Positions 18,348 through 26,632 of a stretch of 64,000 bases of DNA are shown piece after piece. Source of the DNA: Aciduricibacillus chroicocephali. Lineage in GTDB: Bacteria; Bacillota; Bacilli; Bacillales; Amphibacillaceae. Location of the stretch: assembly GCF_030762805.1 (NCBI RefSeq), contig NZ_CP129113.1, positions 2,432,001 through 2,496,000 on the forward strand. The letters are read 5' to 3'. A program made the translations under genes and the position numbers. How positions within the stretch are numbered: position 1 is the first letter of the stretch; every line of letters begins with the position of its first letter. The notes beneath the pieces were generated by a model. That model saw only the letters and a list, made by a program, of their open reading frames with translations. It was not told where the DNA came from and did no database searches.

Positions 18348-19403
18348 TCAGTCCTTCTGGAACATCTCATCCAGCAAGACGCGATTGCGTACTTTGAATT
18401 CTTCGTTATGGGAGGAAACCATACCTGTGCGTGTCGCTTCCGGGTCGATGAAGAGTTTTGCCTGATTCACTGCATTGGCAGCATCCTGAAATGCACCAGC
18501 AATTAGATGCAGCTTACCCTCGTGGCGTAACACATCTCCTGCTGCATACAATCCTGGAACAGAAGAAACGCCTAGTGGTGTTGCTTTAATCCCTTTATCC
18601 TCCAGTTCAATAGGCAGCGGGCTGTCCTCAATCAATGAAACATCACGGTCAAAGCCATGGTTAACGAGGACTTCATCAACTGGAACACGGAAAACATCAC
18701 CCGTACTCTTATTGATCAATTCAACTTCCTGGATGCAGTCACCATTATCTGTTGCAATGAAACGTTCAATGGAGGTATTGAAGAAGCATGTGGCCGAACT
18801 ATGCAGCAGCTGATCGGCATTCGCCTCATGACAGGACAAGCAGTCTTTACGGCAGACGACATAGACATTGGCCGCAATCCGCTCGAGTTCATTAGCCCAG
18901 TCGATCGCTGAATTCCCCGCTCCGGAAATAAGGACCGTTTTTCCGGCATAATGAGCGAGGGAAGGCACATTATAATTAAGATTCGTCACTTCAAAGCTTT
19001 CTGCCCCTTCAATTTTCAACCGTTGCGGATTGAGGATGCCACCGCCAACAGCAACGATAATTGTTTTTGAGAAATGCATGCGTCCAGATTCCGTTTCGAG
19101 TACAAAACATTCATCTGTCACATTGCGCTTGATTTCTGTCACTTTCTCATTTAGGCAGATTGCCGGTGCAAAAGTCTTCGCCTGTTCAATCATCTGCTCG
19201 ATCAGACCGCCAGCTGTGATAGGCGCATGACCGCCGACATCCCAGATCATCTTCTCTGCATAGACATGGAGTTTGCCGCCGAGCTTCGGCTGGTATTCGA
19301 CTATTTTTGTCTTCATGCCCCGTAGACCGCTATAAAAAGCTGAATAGAGGCCAGCTGGGCCGCCGCCAATGATCGTTACGTCAAACATCTCTTCATCTCG
19401 CAT
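18348..19403 (-). CDS. Thioredoxin-reductase-like ferredoxin-NADP(+) reductase (YumC/YcgT type)
   Basis: This 351-residue FAD enzyme moves electrons between NADPH and ferredoxin or flavodoxin. FAD binding is seen in TIIGGGPAGLYSAFYSGLRG at the N-terminus. The NADPH motif is ISGAGNSAIDWANEL near residue 165, and GLYAAGDVLRHEGKLHLIAGA near residue 285 closes the FAD site. There is no redox CxxC pair, which separates this class from thioredoxin reductase. AAAGGTGG lies 7 bp before the start. It is divergent from a Fur-controlled siderophore operon, so it may supply electrons for iron release; this is an inference. Confidence 0.88.
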   Translation of the reverse strand: MRDEEMFDVTIIGGGPAGLYSAFYSGLRGMKTKIVEYQPKLGGKLHVYAEKMIWDVGGHAPITAGGLIEQMIEQAKTFAPAICLNEKVTEIKRNVTDECFVLETESGRMHFSKTIIVAVGGGILNPQRLKIEGAESFEVTNLNYNVPSLAHYAGKTVLISGAGNSAIDWANELERIAANVYVVCRKDCLSCHEANADQLLHSSATCFFNTSIERFIATDNGDCIQEVELINKSTGDVFRVPVDEVLVNHGFDRDVSLIEDSPLPIELEDKGIKATPLGVSSVPGLYAAGDVLRHEGKLHLIAGAFQDAANAVNQAKLFIDPEATRTGMVSSHNEEFKVRNRVLLDEMFQKD

Positions 19404-19486
19404 CAGGCATCCACCTTTGTCAATATTTTTTCATTTATTTAAGATTGCATTATTGGTTTGCTCACTTTAGAATAGTAAATGTGATA

Positions 19487-19503
19487 TTGATAATCATTAT
19501 CAA
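19487..19503. promoter_or_regulatory. Fur box
   Basis: TTGATAATCATTATCAA contains a perfect 7-1-7 Fur palindrome (TGATAAT-C-ATTATCA, 19488-19502). It lies 40 bp upstream of the siderophore operon and 84 bp upstream of the divergent reductase. A -10-like GATAAT falls inside the box with TTTAGA 17 bp before it, so Fur-Fe would block the plus-strand promoter. Confidence 0.93.
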
Positions 19504-19542
19504 CGATTTCGAAATATTTTGCAAGTCCGGAGGTGAAAAAAC

Positions 19543-20340
19543 ATGTCACGCCTGTACGCTGAAGACATCCACATAAAATACGGCGACAAGCTGATCGTCC
19601 AAGACTTATCAGTCGAAATACCCGATGGTCAGATTACAGCCATCATCGGGGCAAACGGCTGTGGCAAATCAACTTTGCTTAAAGGTCTGACTCGCATGAT
19701 TCCCCATACCAAAGGTGAAGTAATCCTGGATGGCGCTCATATTGCAAGACAGCATACGAAACAGATTGCGCAAAAAATGGCTATCCTTCCGCAACAGCAG
19801 GAAGCCGCCAGCGGTCTGACTGTCCAAGAGCTCGTTTCCTATGGAAGATTTCCCTATCAGAAAGGCTTTGGTCGCCTGACGAAAAAAGACCGCGAGATCA
19901 TCGACTGGGCGCTTGAAGCGACAGGTACGCATGTATTCCGCGATCGGGCTGTAGATGCGCTCTCAGGTGGACAGCGGCAGCGAGTATGGATTGCGATGGC
20001 ACTTGCTCAGGAGACAGAGATCATCTTCCTCGATGAGCCGACAACGTATCTCGATATGGCTCACCAACTGGAAGTACTCGAACTGCTTGAACAACTGAAT
20101 AAGGAACAGAATCGCACGATCATCATGGTACTCCATGACCTGAATCAAGCAGCACGCTTCGCTGACTACATGGTCGCGATGAAAGAGGGGAAAATCGTGA
20201 AAGCCGGTACTCCTGCTGAAGTAATGAAGCATGAGGTCCTGCTTGATGTATTCGGCATAGATGCTGAAATTGCGAGTGACCCGCGCACGAACAAACCGAC
20301 TTGCATCACATACAACTTGATAAAGAGAGGACATTTATAA
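19543..20340 (+). CDS. Iron-siderophore ABC transporter ATPase (FecE/YusV type)
   Basis: This 265-residue ATPase drives ferric-siderophore import. Walker A is GANGCGKST near residue 36, the signature LSGGQRQRVWIAMA near residue 142, Walker B EIIFLDEPTTYLDMAHQ and H-loop MVLHDLNQAARFAD. It belongs to the FecCDE/FhuC class. GGAGGTG precedes the ATG. It is the first gene of a four-gene operon directly behind the Fur box, and its stop overlaps the next start (TAATG). Confidence 0.92.
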   Translation: MSRLYAEDIHIKYGDKLIVQDLSVEIPDGQITAIIGANGCGKSTLLKGLTRMIPHTKGEVILDGAHIARQHTKQIAQKMAILPQQQEAASGLTVQELVSYGRFPYQKGFGRLTKKDREIIDWALEATGTHVFRDRAVDALSGGQRQRVWIAMALAQETEIIFLDEPTTYLDMAHQLEVLELLEQLNKEQNRTIIMVLHDLNQAARFADYMVAMKEGKIVKAGTPAEVMKHEVLLDVFGIDAEIASDPRTNKPTCITYNLIKRGHL

Positions 20341-21263
20341 TGAAAAAAATTGCAGTTTTGCTTATGGCATTGCTCGTCCTAATACTCGGAGCTTGCTCCG
20401 GCGGCCAGGAAAGCGATAAAAAGGATTCAAAGGATAAGAAAGACAAATCAGCTCAAACTCGTACATACAAGTCTGAAAACGGATCTGTAAAAGTTCCTGT
20501 ACATCCAAAACGTGTTGTCGTACTATCTTCTTTTGCCGGTAACTTGATGGCGCTTGATGTACCTGTTGTTGGTGCAGATGCCTGGTCCATGTCTAACCCG
20601 CGATTCAAGGAAGGCTTGAAGAATGCTAAAGAAGTTTCTGAAGAGAACCTTGAACAGATTACTGAATTGAATCCGGATCTAATCATTGCCTTATCTACAG
20701 TAAAGAACGTAGACAAGCTTAAGAAGATTGCACCGACTGTTACGTACACTTATGGAAAAGCCGACTATTTGCAGCAGCATATTGAAATCGGCAAGCTTGT
20801 GAACAAAGAAAAAGAAGCGAAAGACTGGGTAGCGGATTACAAGAAACGTGCTGCTGATTCAGAGAAGAAAATCAAAGACAAGATCGGTCAAGATGCAAGT
20901 GTATCCGTCATCGAGAACTTTGATAAGCAGCTTTACGTATTTGGCGACCATTGGGGCCGTGGAACAGAAGTTCTTTACCAGGCGCTTCATTTGAAAATGC
21001 CTGAAAAAGTTGAGAAGATGGTCAAGAAGGACGGCTATTATGCCCTTTCCAGCGAAGTGCTCCCTGAATATGCAGGCGACTACATCGTAGTAAGCAAAGA
21101 CAAGCAGTCAGATAACTCATTCCAGAAGACAGACACTTACAAGAACATTCCGGCTGTGAAGGACAATCATGTGCTGGAAGTAAGTCAAAAAGAATTCTAT
21201 TTCAATGACCCACTAACTGTTGATCACGCACTTGACGTGTTCACAGATTATTTCACGAAATAA
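20340..21263 (+). CDS. Iron-siderophore ABC substrate-binding lipoprotein
   Basis: This 307-residue receptor has a lipoprotein signal (lipobox LGAC at about residue 19) and a charged Lys/Asp linker. Class III binding-protein segments follow: VPVHPKRVVVLSSFAGNLMAL near residue 55 and EQITELNPDLIIALS near residue 105. The C-terminus is VDHALDVFTDYFTK. It is similar in layout to FeuA/YfiY receptors for catecholate or hydroxamate siderophores; the ligand is not readable. The ATG at 20340 is chosen because the ORF upstream of it lies within the ATPase gene and GAGAGG lies before it. Confidence 0.9.
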   Translation: MKKIAVLLMALLVLILGACSGGQESDKKDSKDKKDKSAQTRTYKSENGSVKVPVHPKRVVVLSSFAGNLMALDVPVVGADAWSMSNPRFKEGLKNAKEVSEENLEQITELNPDLIIALSTVKNVDKLKKIAPTVTYTYGKADYLQQHIEIGKLVNKEKEAKDWVADYKKRAADSEKKIKDKIGQDASVSVIENFDKQLYVFGDHWGRGTEVLYQALHLKMPEKVEKMVKKDGYYALSSEVLPEYAGDYIVVSKDKQSDNSFQKTDTYKNIPAVKDNHVLEVSQKEFYFNDPLTVDHALDVFTDYFTK

Positions 21264-21278
21264 TAAGGAATTGATTCC

Positions 21279-22310
21279 ATGAAAAAGAGAGAGAATCGAC
21301 ATTCTATTGAATCAAAACGGGGCCTGCCTTTTGTATTCAAACTAATTGCAGCCATGTGCATCTGCGTGGCTGCTTTTCTTTTTGCCATCGTTTTTGGTGC
21401 GGCTCATACAGGGGTCCGCGATGTATGGGACGCACTGTTTGCTGCTAACCCAGGCAAATCTGCGCTCATTATCAAGGAACTTCGTCTGCCACGAGAAACT
21501 GCAGCTGTTCTAGTCGGAGCGGCACTCGCAGTATCCGGTGCCATCATGCAAGGGATGACTAAAAATCCGCTTGCTGATCCTGGCCTGTTCGGTCTGACAG
21601 CAGGTGCCAATGCAGCGCTTGCGGTCATGGTGGCGTTCCTTCCAAAGGCGAATTACTTTTACATTATGATTGCATGCTTTATCGGAGCTGGGATTGGAGC
21701 CCTTCTCGTATTCGGCATTAGTGCATTGAAGCGAGGCGGGTTCACTCCATTCCGCATCGTACTGGCAGGTGCAGCAGTATCTGCCTTCCTTTTCGCGGTA
21801 GCTGAAGGAATCGGTCTCTATTTTAAAGTATCGAGGAATGTCTCGGCCTGGACCGCTGGAGGGCTGATTGGAACGACATGGCTGCAAATTCGTGTAATTG
21901 CGCCATTTATAATAGTTGGAATCTTGGTCGCTCTCATGATGTCGCGGCAACTGACAATTCTTAGCATGGATGAAGGAATTGCAACTGGGCTCGGGCAGCG
22001 TACAGGATTTGTTAAAGTGATCCTATTCATCATCATTGTGCTGCTATCTGGAACAGCTGTCTCTCTGGCCGGAAATCTCGCTTTCGTCGGCTTGATGATC
22101 CCCCATCTTGTACGGCCTTTTACCGGCAGTGACTATCGTCAGATCATACCGTTCTGCATTTTCGCCGGAGGTGCGTTCATGCTGGTAGCCGATACAATCG
22201 GGCGAACAATTCAGGCGCCGTTTGAAACACCGGTCGCTTCGATTGTAGCAGTTATTGGGCTGCCGTTCTTCCTCTTCATCGTGCGTAAAGGAGGGAGAGC
22301 ATTCCAATGA
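21279..22310 (+). CDS. Iron-siderophore ABC permease (FecCD family), first subunit
   Basis: This 343-residue permease has about nine to ten helices. FecCD motifs include LRLPRETAAVLVGAALAVSGAI near residue 68, KNPLADPGLFGLTAGAN near residue 93, and FVGLMIPHLVRPFTGSDYR near residue 270, which contains the coupling helix that meets the ATPase. It pairs with the next gene to form the channel. It starts 15 bp after the receptor gene. Confidence 0.92.
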   Translation: MKKRENRHSIESKRGLPFVFKLIAAMCICVAAFLFAIVFGAAHTGVRDVWDALFAANPGKSALIIKELRLPRETAAVLVGAALAVSGAIMQGMTKNPLADPGLFGLTAGANAALAVMVAFLPKANYFYIMIACFIGAGIGALLVFGISALKRGGFTPFRIVLAGAAVSAFLFAVAEGIGLYFKVSRNVSAWTAGGLIGTTWLQIRVIAPFIIVGILVALMMSRQLTILSMDEGIATGLGQRTGFVKVILFIIIVLLSGTAVSLAGNLAFVGLMIPHLVRPFTGSDYRQIIPFCIFAGGAFMLVADTIGRTIQAPFETPVASIVAVIGLPFFLFIVRKGGRAFQ

Positions 22311-23311
22311 TAAAACAAAAAGTGAGAAAACTGCCATTCACTATTATCATTCTGCTCATCATGATTGCTTTAACTGCTGGTATAGCCTTGTCCACTGGTG
22401 CCGCGGCCATTCCGCTCGACCGGATTTTACCGACACTATCAGGGTATGGAACCTTCAAAGAGCAGTTCATCCTGATTGACCTGCGCATGCCCCGACTCAT
22501 TATTACATTCCTTGCCGGGATGGCGCTTGCCATGTCTGGAGCAGTACTGCAAGGTATCACACGCAATGATCTTGCAGACCCTGGCATTATCGGCATTAAT
22601 GCGGGAGCAGGAGCAGCTGTTGCTGTCTTCTTTCTGTTCTTCCCTTTGGAAGCAGGTTCATTTGTCTACACATTGCCTGTCGTTGCCTGCCTTGGCGGGT
22701 TACTTACGGCAGGGCTTATTTTCCTATTTGCTTATCAACGTGGACAAGGGTTTCAACCGGTCAAAATTGTGCTGAGTGGTGTTGGATTTGCTGCTGCCCT
22801 CTCCGGGTTAATGGTCATTCTTCTATCTGGTTCTGACAGTCGCAAAGTCGACTTCATATCAAAATGGATTGCAGGTAGCATATGGGGGACCGACTGGCCG
22901 TTCATTTGGGCGCTCTTGCCTTGGATTCTCATTCTCTTTCCGTTTATTTGGCTAAAAGCCCACCGCTTAGACCTCCTTGCTCTTGGAGAACCAACAGCAA
23001 TTGGAATTGGTGTCTCTGTCAATCGAGAACGCGCCGGCCTGCTCATAGCTGCCGTCGCTCTCGCCTCAGCCGCTGTTTCCGTTACAGGAGGGATTGCCTT
23101 CGTTGGGCTCATTGCACCGCATATTGCAAAGTCGATTGTCGGCCCGCGTGCCCATGCTTATCTGCCCGTCACCATCTTGTTCGGCGGCTGGATGCTACTC
23201 GTGGCGGATACAATTGGACGTGTCGTGCTGGAGCCAGATGGCATTCCTGCAGGTACTGTCGCCGCCCTGATTGGCGCCCCCTATTTCGTTTATTTGCTTA
23301 TGAGAAAATAA
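22307..23311 (+). CDS. Iron-siderophore ABC permease (FecCD family), second subunit
   Basis: This 334-residue partner permease has the same fold: RMPRLIITFLAGMALAMSGAV near residue 60, RNDLADPGIIGINAGAG near residue 87 and FVGLIAPHIAKSIVGPRAH near residue 265. Its start overlaps the preceding stop (ATGA). It is the last gene of the operon and is followed by a strong terminator. Confidence 0.92.
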   Translation: MIKQKVRKLPFTIIILLIMIALTAGIALSTGAAAIPLDRILPTLSGYGTFKEQFILIDLRMPRLIITFLAGMALAMSGAVLQGITRNDLADPGIIGINAGAGAAVAVFFLFFPLEAGSFVYTLPVVACLGGLLTAGLIFLFAYQRGQGFQPVKIVLSGVGFAAALSGLMVILLSGSDSRKVDFISKWIAGSIWGTDWPFIWALLPWILILFPFIWLKAHRLDLLALGEPTAIGIGVSVNRERAGLLIAAVALASAAVSVTGGIAFVGLIAPHIAKSIVGPRAHAYLPVTILFGGWMLLVADTIGRVVLEPDGIPAGTVAALIGAPYFVYLLMRK

Positions 23312-23318
23312 AAAAGGC

Positions 23319-23353
23319 CCTTGTTCATACAGTGGATAACTGTGTGAACAAGG
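23319..23353 (+). terminator. Terminator of the siderophore operon
   Basis: A CCTTGTTCA/TGAACAAGG stem, extended by partial pairing in the loop, is followed by seven T residues. Confidence 0.88.
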
Positions 23354-23441
23354 TTTTTTTACGTTTATGACGGTTGTCCTCTGCAGGTGAAACCTTTTTT
23401 TCATAAAATATATTAAAAATCAAAGACAAGGAGTGAAGACA

Positions 23442-23735
23442 ATGAGCAGGAACAGAAAGAGAATGAGCGGTTCCTGTATCTTCCCAGGGTACAAGTGGTG
23501 TGGCCCTAACTGTAGCGGACCAGGGGCTCCCATCAATGATGTCGATAATTGCTGCATGAAGCACGACCTCTGTCTCCTGGAAGGCAAGCATAGTCGATAT
23601 GAATGTGACCTGATGTTCATGGAATGTCTGGAACCTAAAGTGAATTATCACACCTTGAAAGGAAGACAAGCAGGACTGATGTACCGTTTCTTCAAGTTGA
23701 AAACATCTTTTAATCAGCGTCCTCCAAGGAGATGA
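23442..23735 (+). CDS. Small phospholipase A2-like protein
   Basis: This 97-residue cysteine-rich protein contains the phospholipase A2 signature: GYKWCGPNCSGPGAP near residue 16 (the Gly-rich calcium loop), then NCCMKHDLCLLEG near residue 37 with the His-Asp catalytic pair inside CCxxHDxC. The family occurs as short VP1-like phospholipases in bacilli and hydrolyses the sn-2 acyl chain of phospholipids. There is no signal peptide, and the N-terminus is very basic (MSRNRKRMSG). The ATG at 23442 has AAGGAG 8 bp before it. An upstream in-frame GTG at 23433 overlaps that site and is rejected. Confidence 0.75.
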   Translation: MSRNRKRMSGSCIFPGYKWCGPNCSGPGAPINDVDNCCMKHDLCLLEGKHSRYECDLMFMECLEPKVNYHTLKGRQAGLMYRFFKLKTSFNQRPPRR

Positions 23736-23763
23736 ATACCTGATAATATATAAAGCTTATACA

Positions 23764-23797
23764 AGAGTGCACCCATTGGAAATGATGGGAGCACTCT
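23764..23797 (+). terminator. Terminator after the phospholipase-like gene
   Basis: AGAGTGCxCCCAT pairs with ATGGGAGCACTCT, followed by CTTTT. Confidence 0.8.
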
Positions 23798-23893
23798 CTT
23801 TTATCTATGTGGTATGATATTGGCAAAACTATCTATTAACAGATATATACAAAATTAGCCATAAGAGTTTGTTTCAGAATAGGAAGTGAATAC

Positions 23894-24907
23894 ATGGGTA
23901 AAGAACATTACAAGTGGATTGATATAGCAAGAGCGATAGGGATTGTTGCAGTAGTAATGGGCCATGGCTATCATGAATTAGCTCATCATTATACTTATTG
24001 GTTCCACATGCCGCTCTTCTTCATATTGAGTGGGTTCTTATATAAGCCACTGAATAATATGGGGGAGTTTGCAAGTTGGGTAGGAAAAAGAGCTGTACGA
24101 TTGCTCCTTCCTTATTTAACTTTCGGAATTATTATCTATTTATACATTGAATTAAAAGAAGGCTTCACAGTTGTTTCTTTTATGGAAGATATGTATAACC
24201 TTATGTATGGCGGCATGATGATGAAAGGTTTAGTTACTGTTTTTTGGTTTATGACTTGCCTCTTAATCACACAAATTGTTTTTGCTCTAATTGATTTGAT
24301 TTTCAGGAGTCACGCTATAAAAATTGGTATCATCATACTCTCCTATCTTTTCGCTCATTTGTATGCATACTACCAGCCAATTGAGACACCTGTACCATGG
24401 AGTGCTGACGTAACTTTTATTGCATTATCGTATTATGCATTCGGCTATTATATAAAAAAATACATCCACAAAGTTTTGAATCTCAAAACATTTATAGTTA
24501 CTGCATTGTTAACCATAATGTTTGTTATATATGATTATAAGAACAATTACTTTTATAATATTGATCTAAAGCCAAATGTTTATAATCACTTGCTGCTAGA
24601 TTTCCTAGTTCCAGTAATCATTTGCTTTACGATATTTTATATTAGTGCTCAAATTGCAAAATTCAAAAGTAGCGTTGTAATTAGTTACATTGGAACTTCG
24701 GCCATTACAATCATGTTTTTACATCGTGTAGTAAACGACTTCTTTAGCCACTTCTTCAGTTACGGGATTATTGGATTCACATTAATTGGAGTACTAACCC
24801 CATTTATCTTTTATATTTTAATCAAGCAGGTACCCTTTGCCCGATTCTTATTTTTGGGTACACGCCCCAGAAAAAAGTATGAATATGTTAAAAAAGCGTC
24901 TGCCTAA
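23894..24907 (+). CDS. Acyltransferase family 3 membrane protein (AT-rich)
   Basis: This 337-residue polytopic protein is of the OatA/WecH acyltransferase-3 family. The N-terminus reads KWIDIARAIGIVAVVMGHGYH with the conserved helix-1 His near residue 26. It is followed by FHMPLFFILSGFLY near residue 45 and LLLPYLTFGIIIYL near residue 75. These enzymes move acetyl or other acyl groups onto surface sugars or peptidoglycan. The gene is visibly AT-richer than its neighbours and is flanked by terminators on both sides, which suggests acquisition by transfer. The acceptor is unknown. Confidence 0.82.
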   Translation: MGKEHYKWIDIARAIGIVAVVMGHGYHELAHHYTYWFHMPLFFILSGFLYKPLNNMGEFASWVGKRAVRLLLPYLTFGIIIYLYIELKEGFTVVSFMEDMYNLMYGGMMMKGLVTVFWFMTCLLITQIVFALIDLIFRSHAIKIGIIILSYLFAHLYAYYQPIETPVPWSADVTFIALSYYAFGYYIKKYIHKVLNLKTFIVTALLTIMFVIYDYKNNYFYNIDLKPNVYNHLLLDFLVPVIICFTIFYISAQIAKFKSSVVISYIGTSAITIMFLHRVVNDFFSHFFSYGIIGFTLIGVLTPFIFYILIKQVPFARFLFLGTRPRKKYEYVKKASA

Positions 24908-24937
24908 TAAACTCAATCCATCGTTTAAGAGATACTA

Positions 24938-24966
24938 GGAATGACACCATATTATGGTGTCATTCC
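24938..24966 (+). terminator. Terminator after the acyltransferase
   Basis: A perfect GGAATGACACCATA hairpin is followed by TTTATTTTTT. Confidence 0.88.
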
Positions 24967-25112
24967 TTTATTTTTTAGTAATTAAATATTTTTAACCAGA
25001 TATATGGTGGCCCTTCAATTTGCACTTTTTATTAAAAACCATTACGCCCTTCGGTACTCTACTTCACCAAGTGAAGCTCCTAAAAAAGTTCACATAAGCG
25101 GCAAAAAAACTA

Positions 25113-25141
25113 TTACATTTTCCGATAGGATCGTATATGAT
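25113..25141 (+). promoter_or_regulatory. Candidate promoter of the NlpC/P60-like gene
   Basis: TTACAT, 17 bp, TATGAT, about 35 bp upstream of the start codon. Confidence 0.5.
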
Positions 25142-25175
25142 TCATTGTATAAGATTGGAAAAAGGGGATATTACA

Positions 25176-25700
25176 ATGAAAATCACGAAAAAGACAATCA
25201 TTGCAGCCGTTGCCGCAACTTCACTCACAATCGGAGCCATCCCGGCATACGCAGCAACTCCCGCGAAGACTGTGAAGGCACCGACTGCTCAGCAGCAGAA
25301 AGATTCAAAGGTTGTCACTTATGCAAAAAGCCTGATTGGCACGCCATATAAAAAGGACGGCACGACGAAAAAAGGTTTCGATGCATCAGGCTACGTACAA
25401 CATGTCTATGCTAAATTCAACGTTCAAGTTCCACGCACGATAAAGGATATCTATAAACCTGGCAAAAATGTGAAGAAGCCACAGCAAGGCGATCTCGTCT
25501 TCTTTGATACAAAGAACAAAAAGCCAAGAGAAGCTAACTTTGTCGGAATCTATATTGGTAACGATGAGTTCATCGCTGTTACTGTAAACAAAGGCGTCTC
25601 CACTCAAAGCTTGAAAGCAGACTACTGGAAGAAAGCCTTCCTAGGCGCACAGAAAGCACCAACAACACCAATTAAAAAAGCACCAGTAAAGAAAAAGTAA
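25176..25700 (+). CDS. Secreted NlpC/P60-fold protein without catalytic Cys and His
   Basis: This 174-residue protein has a Sec signal peptide (MKITKKTIIAAVAATSL, cleavage after AYA near residue 26). An NlpC/P60 domain follows: VVTYAKSLIGTPYKKDGTT near residue 45, GFDASGYVQHVYAKF near residue 68, QQGDLVFFD near residue 103 and FVGIYIGNDEFIAV near residue 123. Active family members have FDCSG and HVGIY at these places. Here the nucleophile Cys is Ala and the base His is Phe, so hydrolysis of peptidoglycan is not expected. The tail is basic (PIKKAPVKKK). A start at 25137 is rejected because GGGGA and the signal peptide point to 25176. Its likely role is peptidoglycan binding or regulation of real hydrolases; this is an inference. 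Confidence 0.85.
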   Translation: MKITKKTIIAAVAATSLTIGAIPAYAATPAKTVKAPTAQQQKDSKVVTYAKSLIGTPYKKDGTTKKGFDASGYVQHVYAKFNVQVPRTIKDIYKPGKNVKKPQQGDLVFFDTKNKKPREANFVGIYIGNDEFIAVTVNKGVSTQSLKADYWKKAFLGAQKAPTTPIKKAPVKKK

Positions 25701-25707
25701 TGCATGC

Positions 25708-25740
25708 AAAAGCGATCTGCCAAGTTAGGCAGATCGCTTT
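25708..25740. terminator. Bidirectional terminator between convergent genes
   Basis: AAAGCGATCTGCC and GGCAGATCGCTTT form a perfect stem with a 6-nt loop and T-rich flank. Confidence 0.9.
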
Positions 25741-25746
25741 TTTTAA

Positions 25747-26502
25747 TTATTCCACTATATAGTTTGGATTTTCACTCCACTTCGTGACATCAACTTTGCC
25801 GGGAGCTGGAATGATTTTCTTTTCGAGAGTCAACTGCCATTTTTCACGATCAAGTATCCAATTGTAAAATACCCAGTCTGTTTCTCCAGCATTGCTGAAC
25901 ACTGCGGACTGGTATGTATTTTTTCCAATGGCTTTAATTCTTATCGGGGTAACGTTCAGGGAGAGCTTCTTGCCGTCTCCATCTTTTATTTCAATAGGTT
26001 TTCCATTCTTCCTAAGAGTATAAAGCTGGGCGCTGTATAGGTCTGATGCTTCACAGTGGGACACAACGAGCAGTGATGGATCGCCCTCGATGACACCCAC
26101 TCCGTCATTTGGCACTTGGAATGTATGATGTCCGATAGGAATGACAGATGGCTTGCTTCCGCCTTTCTTTACGACCGCAAGTTTATAGTCACCGGTGTAA
26201 ACATCATCCCCTTTATTCGCACAAGCCCAGTCTTCATCTGCAGTGGATTTCCTTTCTTTCTCTGCGAAAATATGAAATCCATATTGTGTATGGTTTTGTT
26301 TGATTAAGAAAGTATAGCGTGCTTGTTCAGCTATTTCTTCAGCTGAAAGTGGACTCTCAGTCGCTTGTTTAATTTTTCCCTCATTCGCTACCGTCTCTGC
26401 ATTGCTCTGCTTTTTCTCGGCCTTTCCAGACTGCTCTTCTGAGGTACCGCAGCCAGCGCAAAGAGCTGCAATTAATCCAAACAGTAATATTATTCGCTTC
26501 AA
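25747..26502 (-). CDS. Lipoprotein of unknown function
   Basis: This 251-residue protein has a lipoprotein signal (lipobox CAGC at about residue 18), a Glu/Lys/Gln-rich linker to about residue 55, then a beta-rich domain. I do not recognise the family. The start is a TTG at 26502 with GAAGGGGGAG about 8 bp before it, overlapping the stop of a 37-codon ORF. It lies downstream of the beta-propeller protein gene on the same strand and probably in the same transcript. Confidence 0.72.
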   Translation of the reverse strand: MKRIILLFGLIAALCAGCGTSEEQSGKAEKKQSNAETVANEGKIKQATESPLSAEEIAEQARYTFLIKQNHTQYGFHIFAEKERKSTADEDWACANKGDDVYTGDYKLAVVKKGGSKPSVIPIGHHTFQVPNDGVGVIEGDPSLLVVSHCEASDLYSAQLYTLRKNGKPIEIKDGDGKKLSLNVTPIRIKAIGKNTYQSAVFSNAGETDWVFYNWILDREKWQLTLEKKIIPAPGKVDVTKWSENPNYIVE

Positions 26503-26612
26503 CAGCCACTCTCCCCCTTCACAACGTTTGCCCCATTATGGAGCAACCCAATTTCTTCTTTATCAGAACATAAAGCTTCGTATGTATCGAACAGTTTCTC
26601 CAACGAACTCAT
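26499..26612 (-). CDS. Possible 37-residue protein, translationally coupled
   Basis: An ATG at 26612 with AAGGGGG 5 bp upstream opens a 37-codon frame (MSSLEKLFDTYEALCSDKEE, then IGLLHNGANVVKGESGC) that ends by overlapping the TTG start of the lipoprotein gene (TTGA). It fills the gap between two co-directional genes, and the arrangement favours real translation or coupling. No family is recognised. It is too short to be certain. Confidence 0.42.
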   Translation of the reverse strand: MSSLEKLFDTYEALCSDKEEIGLLHNGANVVKGESGC

Positions 26613-26632
26613 GAGAGCCCCCTTTTAAATGA

